DNA of 64,000 nucleotides from Rubinisphaera margarita (GTDB taxonomy: Bacteria; Planctomycetota; Planctomycetia; Planctomycetales; Planctomycetaceae): positions 62,001-126,000 of the forward strand of contig NZ_JAKFGB010000012.1 in NCBI RefSeq assembly GCF_022267515.1, in the 5' to 3' direction. This document shows positions 9,701 to 17,146 of this stretch, in pieces. The notes under the pieces are model-generated. The model made no database searches, was not told the origin of the DNA, and worked only from the letters and a program-made list of their open reading frames with translations. Each line of letters starts with the position of its first letter. Position 1 is the first letter of the stretch. The translations under genes and the position numbers were made by a program.

Positions 9701-11038
9701 ATGAGCAACACCTCGGCAGTTTCACGACGAAGCATGCTGTCCCTGCTCTCCGCCGGAATTGGCGGAGCGAGCGTCAGCGGATGGTTTCCTGCATTCGCTC
9801 AGGAGCTCGCGGCGGCAAAGGAACGGAAGCGGCATTGTATCCTGCTGTGGATGAGCGGTGGTCCGTCTCAAACCGATACCTTCGACCTGAAGCCCGATCA
9901 TGAGAACGGAGGCGAGTTCAAGGAGATTCAGACGAACGTCCCCGGCGTTCGGTTCAGCGAGCATCTGCCCCGTCTGGCCGAGCAGGCTGACAAACTTGCC
10001 ATCCTGCGAGGGATGAGTACCAAAGAAGGGGACCATGGCCGGGGAACGTATCTCATGCGAACCGGTTACCGTCCGATGGGACCATTGAACTATCCGAGCA
10101 TCGGCTGTTCGATCGCCAATCAACTCGGTTCCGGAGAGATGTCGTTGCCGACCAACGTCTGCATTGGAGCATACCGGTCCTTCAACCAGGAAGCGTTCGG
10201 GCCGGGTTACCTGGGAGCGAAATTCAATCCGCTGATCGTGGGAGCAGCCGATGTCCCCGGGAGCTTACTCGGCGGGCAGCAGGGATTTGCGGAACTGAAA
10301 GTCGAATCTCTGGAGCGACCGCAACGGATTACTGACGCCCGCATGGAGAAGCGTCTGAAGATGTGGTCGCAACTGCAGACTCAATTCCTGAAGTCCCGTG
10401 ACACAGGCGCTCCCGCATCGCACAACACCATCTACGAAGCCGCCGTCAATCTGATGAACAGCCGCGACGCTCAGGCCTTCGATCTGACCGAAGAACCGCT
10501 CGAGGTTCGTGAACGATATGGTCGTTCGGTCTTTGGTCAAGGCTGTCTGCTAGCTCGTCGCCTGGTCGAACGGGGTGTTCCTTTTATAGAAGTGTCACTC
10601 GGAACCAACAGCGGTGGAGTCGGTTGGGACACGCACAGCAACATCTTTGAAGATGTCCGCAGTCTTTCCGGCGAACTCGACGCCGGCTGGGCCAGTCTGA
10701 TGGAAGATCTTGAAGAACGAGGGCTGCTCGAATCGACCACAATTATCTGGATGGGAGAATTCGGCCGCACTCCGAAGATTAACAACACGGGCGGTCGTGA
10801 TCATTTTCCCCGCGCCTGGACAACGGTCCTCGCAGGTGGTGGAATTGCCGGAGGACAAGCCTACGGCCAGACCACAGCCGACGGCATGTCGGTCACCGAC
10901 GGGCAGGTTTCCGTGCAGGATATGCTCGCGACTGTCTGCGAAGCTATCGGGATCGGCGGTAGTGCAACGAATCTCGCTCCCAATGGACGTCCCGTGCCCA
11001 TCGCAGAAGGCATTCCGATTTCAGAGGTGCTCGCATGA
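9701..11038 (+). CDS. DUF1501 family protein (sulfatase/phosphatase-like fold), Tat-exported
   Basis: 445 residues from ATG 9701, with a GGGAAG ribosome site just upstream. The N-terminus SRRSMLSLLSAGIGG is a twin-arginine signal. The body shows the DUF1501 hallmarks: CILLWMSGGPSQTDTFDLKP early on, GDHGRGTYLMRTGY near residue 110, a WDTHSN motif near 310 and the late segment GEFGRTPKINNTGGRDHFPR. The family adopts an alkaline-phosphatase-like fold and in planctomycetes is almost always encoded beside a DUF1549/DUF1553 gene, as here. The biochemical activity of the pair is not established. The end of the gene overlaps the next start by four bases (ATGA), so the two are translated together. Confidence 0.93.
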   Translation: MSNTSAVSRRSMLSLLSAGIGGASVSGWFPAFAQELAAAKERKRHCILLWMSGGPSQTDTFDLKPDHENGGEFKEIQTNVPGVRFSEHLPRLAEQADKLAILRGMSTKEGDHGRGTYLMRTGYRPMGPLNYPSIGCSIANQLGSGEMSLPTNVCIGAYRSFNQEAFGPGYLGAKFNPLIVGAADVPGSLLGGQQGFAELKVESLERPQRITDARMEKRLKMWSQLQTQFLKSRDTGAPASHNTIYEAAVNLMNSRDAQAFDLTEEPLEVRERYGRSVFGQGCLLARRLVERGVPFIEVSLGTNSGGVGWDTHSNIFEDVRSLSGELDAGWASLMEDLEERGLLESTTIIWMGEFGRTPKINNTGGRDHFPRAWTTVLAGGGIAGGQAYGQTTADGMSVTDGQVSVQDMLATVCEAIGIGGSATNLAPNGRPVPIAEGIPISEVLA

Positions 11039-12582
11039 AGTGGGGCTGGCCAACTCTTGTCACAATGAGCGTCGTACTGACGATGGCGGACGCTGGCATT
11101 GCGCAGGAAACCGTCGAGTCCGCGAAGATCCGCACAGCGAAGATCAAGACTCCGAGTACCGCGAGATCTTCGCCGGCAATGGTCATGGAACAGCCGGCGA
11201 TGATGGAAGTTGCTCCTACCGATGCCCCGTTACTGCCCGCCAGTAAAATGCCACAGTACGATCTCCGCCGATCGCAACAGTTTCTCGAACAGAACGCGGG
11301 TCGCGATACAATCCGCTTTGTGCTGCTGGCACCGGGCGAACTTCTGCTGATCGAAGCCACGGCGACCATCGACGGGAAACCGTTTCCGGCCGCTCGGGAA
11401 GAGACTTTGCAGAAATATCGGCTGGCTCTCGATAACCAGGCCGCCCCGGCCGGTGACGGCGAGGAACAGGAGTCTCCTCAACCGTTCAGTTACGTCACAA
11501 GCACCATCCAACGAGTGAGGCAATACCAGCAGGCGACCGGAGCGGCTCCGAATGCGGAGGAACTTCGCTGGCTGGTCAGCACCTGGTGCGATGGGCCCGA
11601 AGTCCTGCTGGTCAACTCCAGCTTTCAAGTGTTCCGTCAGCAACAGAGACCCCTCTGGAACGTTCTCGATCTCAATCAGAACGACGTGATCGATGGCAAC
11701 GAGCTTGAGAACTGCGTCGATTCGATCAACCGCTGTGATCTCAATCGGGATGACGTGGTCTCGTTTGAAGAGATCGTCACACGGGCACGAGCCCTTGTCG
11801 CCGCAAAGAGATCAGAGTTTAACGATCATCCGTTGCTCGTCGAATGGCCGGCCGATGTGAGCCGCGAGGACTTCCTCGAGACGATCCGACAGATCGTCCC
11901 GCAGATTGACCCCAATACACTCTCTTCCGAGAGTCAACTGCGGTTGACGATTGCATTCCAGACGACGCAGCCGGACAAGGCCGAAATTCGCATGGCGATA
12001 GACGCCGGGAACTGGAAGCCTGCGGCCGAGGATGCCGAGGAGGTTTTGAAGGTCGTCACGGATCGCACCTGGCTGGAATGCCAGGCGGTTCAATCGGGCT
12101 GGCGGGATCAGATCTCGCTGGCTGCCGTCGTCGATGGCTATCCGCTGTTGCCGGAACTTGATGCGAATGCCGACCGTCGCTTTACAATCCGGGAACTTCG
12201 GGACCTGAAAAGTCGTCTCTCCCATTATGACGTGAACCAGGACGGCCAGATTGCGTTTACAGAACTCAGACCCACCGTGCGGCTCTGTTTCGGACTCGGG
12301 CCGATCGCCCATGGAGAACTGGCAACCGTTCGTCGTCCAGCTTCGGTATCTGGGAGCCCGGTCACGCCGGCTCCGGCCTGGTTCGCGCGGATGGATCGGA
12401 ATCAGGACGGCGATCTGACACGAGGGGAGTTCCCGGGAACACAGGAGCAATTTTCACGGCTCGATACCGACGGCGACGGACTGATGAGTGCTGCCGAAGC
12501 GAGCCAGCCTCCGCAGGCGGACACAACGCAGCCGAAGGAACCATCGGCAGACGAGGCACAGCCCGAAGAAGTGCAGAACTGA
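11035..12582 (+). CDS. Secreted multi-EF-hand protein
   Basis: 515 residues with a Sec signal peptide (MKWGWPTLVTMSVVLTMADA). EF-hand-like loops are visible at about residue 211 (DLNQNDVIDGNE), 235 (DLNRDDVVSFEE), 375 (DANADRRFTIRE), 398 (DVNQDGQIAFTE), 453 (DRNQDGDLTRGE) and 477 (DTDGDGLMSAAE). The last three keep the acidic positions best. The tail is rich in Pro, Gln and Glu. Calcium binding is expected from the loops. The start overlaps the stop of the DUF1501 gene. EF-hand proteins are commonly found beside DUF1549/DUF1501 pairs in this phylum, so this third member probably works with them outside the cytoplasm. A catalytic domain was not recognised. Confidence 0.88.
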   Translation: MKWGWPTLVTMSVVLTMADAGIAQETVESAKIRTAKIKTPSTARSSPAMVMEQPAMMEVAPTDAPLLPASKMPQYDLRRSQQFLEQNAGRDTIRFVLLAPGELLLIEATATIDGKPFPAAREETLQKYRLALDNQAAPAGDGEEQESPQPFSYVTSTIQRVRQYQQATGAAPNAEELRWLVSTWCDGPEVLLVNSSFQVFRQQQRPLWNVLDLNQNDVIDGNELENCVDSINRCDLNRDDVVSFEEIVTRARALVAAKRSEFNDHPLLVEWPADVSREDFLETIRQIVPQIDPNTLSSESQLRLTIAFQTTQPDKAEIRMAIDAGNWKPAAEDAEEVLKVVTDRTWLECQAVQSGWRDQISLAAVVDGYPLLPELDANADRRFTIRELRDLKSRLSHYDVNQDGQIAFTELRPTVRLCFGLGPIAHGELATVRRPASVSGSPVTPAPAWFARMDRNQDGDLTRGEFPGTQEQFSRLDTDGDGLMSAAEASQPPQADTTQPKEPSADEAQPEEVQN

Positions 12583-12616
12583 GTGTGAACACGGCCCGTT
12601 AACTACGGAACACGTA

Positions 12617-13705
12617 ATGATGAATCGAATCGAAATGACCACCGAACCTGCAGAGGAACACGACATTCGCAACAACCATCACGGACAGGTGCAGGCACCC
12701 GTCTCAGAGGATGTCGCCGTGACCGTCGACCGTTTGCACGAGCAGATGCAGGAGCTCAAACGGCAACTGGCCGGCGTCATCGTCGGGCAGGAAGACGTCT
12801 CCGAACAGCTGTTGATCAGTCTGCTTTGCCGCGGTCACTGCATACTTCAGGGGATGCCGGGGCTGGCGAAGACGATGCTCGTTTCCACGCTGTCGTCGTT
12901 GATCCAGATGTCTTTCCGCCGGATCCAGTTCACGCCCGACCTGATGCCGGGGGACATCACCGGGACGGAGATTCTGGAAGAGGATCACACGACCGGGAAA
13001 CGCATCTTCCGATTCGTCGAGGGGCCGCTGTTTGCGAACGTCATTCTCGCCGATGAAATCAACCGGACGCCGCCGAAAACACAGAGCGCACTGCTCGAAG
13101 CGATGCAGGAACGGCAGTTGACGGTCTGCGGGAAAACGTACGAGTTGCCCTCGCCGTTCTTCGTTCTCGCCACTCAGAACCCGGTTGAAACGGAAGGGAC
13201 GTATCCCCTTCCAGAAGCCCAGCTCGACCGGTTTCTTCTCAAGATTCACGTTCATTATCCGGATCGGGCGCAGGAGCTCGAGATCGCCAGGCGACAGACG
13301 ACCGACTACTTCTTCAAGACCGAAACCGTGCTCGATGCCGAGCAGTTGCTCGAGATGCAGTCGCTCGTGCGGGGTGTCGTCGTCGCCGACCATGTCTATG
13401 AAGCTGCTCTGGACCTTGTCCGCAGCACACGCCCGGAAGAAGACGCGATGCCGGCCGAACTCAAAACGATGGTCCAGTGGGGAGCCGGTCCGCGGGCGAC
13501 GATCGCTCTGTTGATGGCCGCCAAGGCCCGAGCCCTGCTCAATCGACGTTTTCACGCCACGATCGCCGATCTGAAAGCGGTCGCTCTTCCAGTCCTGCGG
13601 CATCGGATCATTCTCAGCTTCAACGCCGAAGCCGCCGGCGTCGATGCGGATCGAATTCTCGATCAACTGATTGACGCCACAGCATCGCTGCAGGTGAAAA
13701 TCTAA
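12617..13705 (+). CDS. MoxR family AAA+ ATPase
   Basis: 362 residues. The frame is open from 12488, but the extra part is Arg-rich shadow sequence overlapping the EF-hand gene, so ATG 12617 (next ATG 12620) is taken as start; the ribosome site is weak. Walker A is GMPGLAKT (about residue 80), Walker B VILADEINR (about 145), then sensor-1 FFVLATQNPVETEGTYPLPE and the MoxR C-terminal lid domain. MoxR ATPases act with VWA-domain proteins in maturation of protein complexes and in stress responses. The DUF58 and BatA-like genes that follow are the standard partners. Confidence 0.95.
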   Translation: MMNRIEMTTEPAEEHDIRNNHHGQVQAPVSEDVAVTVDRLHEQMQELKRQLAGVIVGQEDVSEQLLISLLCRGHCILQGMPGLAKTMLVSTLSSLIQMSFRRIQFTPDLMPGDITGTEILEEDHTTGKRIFRFVEGPLFANVILADEINRTPPKTQSALLEAMQERQLTVCGKTYELPSPFFVLATQNPVETEGTYPLPEAQLDRFLLKIHVHYPDRAQELEIARRQTTDYFFKTETVLDAEQLLEMQSLVRGVVVADHVYEAALDLVRSTRPEEDAMPAELKTMVQWGAGPRATIALLMAAKARALLNRRFHATIADLKAVALPVLRHRIILSFNAEAAGVDADRILDQLIDATASLQVKI

Positions 13706-13803
13706 GCCGTTTACTCACAGGGGTTACCGTTCCGGAGGCGTAGCACGGAGCGTTTCACGCGAATGGGCGTTGCTACGCGGTCATCCGATCGAGCGATCCG
13801 CTT
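13703..13803 (+). repeat. Dispersed structured element, copy A
   Basis: About 100 bases beginning at the MoxR stop codon align over their full length with 35453-35553. The core is a hairpin with GCGTAGCA (13738-13745) pairing to TGCTACGC (13771-13778). Both copies end in CGAGCGATCC(G/A)CTT. In the other copy the outer stem half is GCGTCAGA with TCTGACGC, so the stem has changed on both sides while pairing is kept. Confidence 0.75.
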
Positions 13804-13835
13804 CAGAACATATTCTCTTATCAATTGCTCACTTC

Positions 13836-14798
13836 ATGATTTCCTTTCTGAAATCGACATTTCGAAAACCTCAGCCGTCCCAGACGGCGAACGAGGCGCC
13901 ACGGGCATTGCTCGACGCCGAGGTCATGAACCAGATCGGGCATCTGGAACTGCTCTCACGAACCGTTGTCGACGGCCTGCTGGCGGGGAAGCATCGCTCT
14001 TCGACACGGGGCGGTTGCTGCGAGTTCGCCGAGCATCGTCAGTACGCCCCCGGCGATGAGATCCGGCAGATCGACTGGCAGGTGTATGCCCGGAATGACC
14101 GCTACTTCATTCGTCAGTTCGAGGAAGAAACGAACCTGCACGGCATCCTCGCCCTCGATACAAGTGGGTCGATGCGGTTCGGACTCTCCACGCCCGCGAA
14201 GCTCGATTACGCTAAACAGCTTGCCGCCTGCCTGGGACGACTGCTGCTCAAACAGCGCGATGCAGTCGGCGCGGCCATTCTCAACGACCAGAACCCGTAC
14301 TTCGTGCCGCCGCGTCAGCACGCCGCTCATCTTCAGGCGTTACTGAGCGCGCTGCAGGCGGCCGAGGCCTCAAACGCTGGCGATCTCGGTTTGCAGATTC
14401 GTGGATGTCTGCCTCGGTTCAAACGGCGAGGGCTCTTCATCCTCTGTTCGGACTGCTTCACCAATCTGGATGAGCTTTCCGGGGCCCTGCGCGTGGTCCG
14501 GTCTCGGGGGCACGATGTGGTCGTGCTGCAGATCCTGGCTCCGGAAGAAGTTCACTTTGAGTTTCGGCACTGGTCGTCCTTCCGCTCGCTGGAATCATCG
14601 GGGCAGACAATGCATCTCGATCCGGCCGCGATTCGAAGTGCTTATCTGAAGCGGTTCGAATCGTTTCTGGCCGACCTGGAGGAACGCGTCGTCGGGCTGG
14701 GGGGCGATTATCTGCGAATGACAACCGATCAAAATCTGGCCGATGTGCTCGGCTGGTTCCTGCGGATGCGAATGGCGCGCAACAAACGACGCTCCTGA
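13836..14798 (+). CDS. DUF58 domain protein (MoxR partner)
   Basis: 320 residues from ATG 13836; the frame extends to 13770, but that part lies in the dispersed repeat. No clear ribosome site is seen, so the start is moderately sure. The central DUF58 signature is GDEIRQIDWQVYARND, followed by a VWA-like segment LALDTSGSMRFG, in which DxSxS provides MIDAS residues. A second VWA strand is GLFILCSDCFTNLDEL. The C-terminus reads DYLRMTTDQNLADVLGWFLR, a common ending in the family. DUF58 proteins are encoded next to MoxR ATPases and are thought to act with them in the envelope. The following gene begins nine bases on. Confidence 0.93.
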   Translation: MISFLKSTFRKPQPSQTANEAPRALLDAEVMNQIGHLELLSRTVVDGLLAGKHRSSTRGGCCEFAEHRQYAPGDEIRQIDWQVYARNDRYFIRQFEEETNLHGILALDTSGSMRFGLSTPAKLDYAKQLAACLGRLLLKQRDAVGAAILNDQNPYFVPPRQHAAHLQALLSALQAAEASNAGDLGLQIRGCLPRFKRRGLFILCSDCFTNLDELSGALRVVRSRGHDVVVLQILAPEEVHFEFRHWSSFRSLESSGQTMHLDPAAIRSAYLKRFESFLADLEERVVGLGGDYLRMTTDQNLADVLGWFLRMRMARNKRRS

Positions 14799-14807
14799 GG
14801 AATTACC

Positions 14808-17132
14808 GTGAGTTTTCTGGGATTGGCATTTCTGTTCGCACTGCCACTGGCGGCTCTGCCGGTGGTCCTGCACCTGTTCGATCGACGACGCAATGTTGTC
14901 ATCGAATGGGGAGCGATGCAGTTCCTGCAGGAGGCGGCTGCGGAGAAAACCTCGGCCCGGAAGCTGAAGCAATGGCTGCTGGTGCTGTTGCGTGCTCTCA
15001 CGTTAATCATGCTCATTCTCGCGTTGGCCCGACCGATGCTCCCCGGGCAGTGGTTTGGCCAGTCTGTTCAGGGAGAACTGATTGTCCTGCTGGACAATTC
15101 GCTGTCGATGTCGCGGGCTGCCGAGGAAGAGTCGCTGTTTCAGCAGGCCGTGCAACAGGCGGAAGAAGAGATCGCCGCCCAGGACGACGGTGATTACATT
15201 CGCGTCATGCTGACCTCGCCGTATCCGGTCTGGCTAACCACCGAGCCCATCCGACTCGACCAGTCTTCCCGGAAGATGTTGTCCGATCTTCTGGCCGAGC
15301 AGCTTCCCTCCGCCGGGCAGAGCGATCATCTCGCGGCTCTGTTTTCCGCCGTTCAGGCTCCGATTGAACAGGGACAGCAGAGTCGTCGCATTTTGCTTTA
15401 TTCCGATGCTCAGTCCGCAGATTGGGAAAGCGTGACGGACGACTCCTGGGGCGATCTTCAGGCCGCCTGGCAGCAGACGACGATCCCGCTTGAGTTTGAA
15501 CAGATCGACATGGATGCCGGCTCGCTGCAGAGCTCGAATGTCGCCATCGATCGGCTGCAGACACAGCGGTTCGTGGTTGGTGAGAACGATACCGTTCCTA
15601 TGGTCGCGCAGCTGCATAACTACGGCGAGTCGAGTACGGAGTCGACCCAGCTCCGTTGGCTCATTAACGGAGAAACGGTCTACGAAGAAGAAGTGCCCTC
15701 ACTGGTCGGCGAAGTTTCTCATGACGCACTGTTTCGTCACACCTTCTCCGAAGTCGGGCAGTATGTGGTGACGTGTCGCATCTCGGGCAGCGATTCGCTC
15801 GCCGCCGATGACGAGAACTCGGCCGTGATTCAGGTGATCCGTGAAGTTCCGATTCTCGTGGTGGACGAGCAGCAGGAGTTTGCCGAACTGCAACAGGAGG
15901 CCTACTTCGTCCAGGCGGCGCTTGGCTGGAAATACGGGGAGCCACTGCAACAGCACACCGTCTATACGCCTCGTGTGGTTGCGACTGAAGAACTGCCCCA
16001 GCTCAATCTGAACGACTTTCATGCGGTCGTCATTCCGAGTTTTCACAAGCTGGATGTCCAGACAGTTCGTCAGCTCGAATCGTTTGTCGCGGCTGGCGGC
16101 GGATTATGGATCGGACTCGGGCCGCGGACGGAGATCGATCAGTTCAACAACTATCTGCATGCGGATGGCTACGGACTGGCTCCGCTGCCGATTCAGCAAC
16201 TCAAACTGGCCGACATTGCCGTTCCGGATGACTCCGATCGGGCAGCAGCTCTGCGAATTCGGCTCGATTCCGATGACCATCCGGCGACGCGGACGTTTGT
16301 CAGACAGGACCTCGATCTCAGCGATATCCTGATCGATCAGTACTTCCAGTTCGAATCGACGGCGATCACCGACACCTCGTCGGTGCTCTTTGCACTCAAC
16401 AGTGGACAGCCGCTGATGGTGGAGCGGTTCTATGGTCAGGGCCGCGTCGTCGTGCAGAGCGTTCCGCTGCATCTGCAGTGGAGTTCCCTGGCGCGTTCCC
16501 AATCGTTTGTCGTCCTCGTTCAGGACATGCTGGGGTACCTTTCGGAACCAAAGACGAGCCGGTTCAATCTTCAGCCCGGCGAACCAATCGCCTACAAGCT
16601 GCCCGATGCCGAAGTGTTGAACGCGACTCTCGAAACCCCGCTGGGCGATGAAGTTTCGCTTTCCGCCGAACCATGGGGCGAAGGCGTTCAGTTTCGCAGC
16701 AGCAGAACCGCACTGCCGGGTGAGTATCTGCTGCAGACCGGACTGCCGGGCGGTCCGATTCCCTTTCTGGTAAACCGGCATCCCTCGGAGTCAAATCTTC
16801 AGTCGGTCGGTCCGGAGCAGATCGCACGACTGCAGGAACTGAATACATTGCCTCAGCAGATTATCGAATCGGAAGCGGTTCAGCCGGGGCAGCAGACTCC
16901 CGTCTGGTCGGTCCTTTTTCTGGCCATGATTGCGCTGCTCAGCGGTGAGCTGATTCTGTCGGGCATGATGTCCCGTGAACGGTTTGGCACCAAGTCCGCC
17001 GAACCAGCCAGCCGGGCACCGGCGGGAATGTTTGATCCGCCAGAGGCTCCTCGAACGTCGGTCAACCCGCAATCTCCGAGAGAAGAAGCTGTGAGTCCGG
17101 ATCGTGAACTCGTGAGTAACAAGTCGACTTGA
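14808..17132 (+). CDS. BatA-like membrane protein with VWA domain
   Basis: 774 residues, GTG start at 14808 with GAGG seven bases upstream. The N-terminus is the BatA/aerotolerance type: one TM (residues 3-22), an LHLFDRRR turn, a soluble stretch, then a second TM (about 54-78, LLVLLRALTLIMLILALA). A VWA domain follows, with LIVLLDNSLSMS as MIDAS. The centre includes a CARDB-like strand region and a segment (about residues 390-480) resembling the amidotransferase-like fold common in these proteins. A last TM lies near residues 700-725, and a polar tail ends the protein. The family works with MoxR and DUF58 in the envelope. The next gene follows without a gap. Confidence 0.9.
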   Translation: MSFLGLAFLFALPLAALPVVLHLFDRRRNVVIEWGAMQFLQEAAAEKTSARKLKQWLLVLLRALTLIMLILALARPMLPGQWFGQSVQGELIVLLDNSLSMSRAAEEESLFQQAVQQAEEEIAAQDDGDYIRVMLTSPYPVWLTTEPIRLDQSSRKMLSDLLAEQLPSAGQSDHLAALFSAVQAPIEQGQQSRRILLYSDAQSADWESVTDDSWGDLQAAWQQTTIPLEFEQIDMDAGSLQSSNVAIDRLQTQRFVVGENDTVPMVAQLHNYGESSTESTQLRWLINGETVYEEEVPSLVGEVSHDALFRHTFSEVGQYVVTCRISGSDSLAADDENSAVIQVIREVPILVVDEQQEFAELQQEAYFVQAALGWKYGEPLQQHTVYTPRVVATEELPQLNLNDFHAVVIPSFHKLDVQTVRQLESFVAAGGGLWIGLGPRTEIDQFNNYLHADGYGLAPLPIQQLKLADIAVPDDSDRAAALRIRLDSDDHPATRTFVRQDLDLSDILIDQYFQFESTAITDTSSVLFALNSGQPLMVERFYGQGRVVVQSVPLHLQWSSLARSQSFVVLVQDMLGYLSEPKTSRFNLQPGEPIAYKLPDAEVLNATLETPLGDEVSLSAEPWGEGVQFRSSRTALPGEYLLQTGLPGGPIPFLVNRHPSESNLQSVGPEQIARLQELNTLPQQIIESEAVQPGQQTPVWSVLFLAMIALLSGELILSGMMSRERFGTKSAEPASRAPAGMFDPPEAPRTSVNPQSPREEAVSPDRELVSNKST

Positions 17133-17146
17133 AAGTCCTGGCGAAT

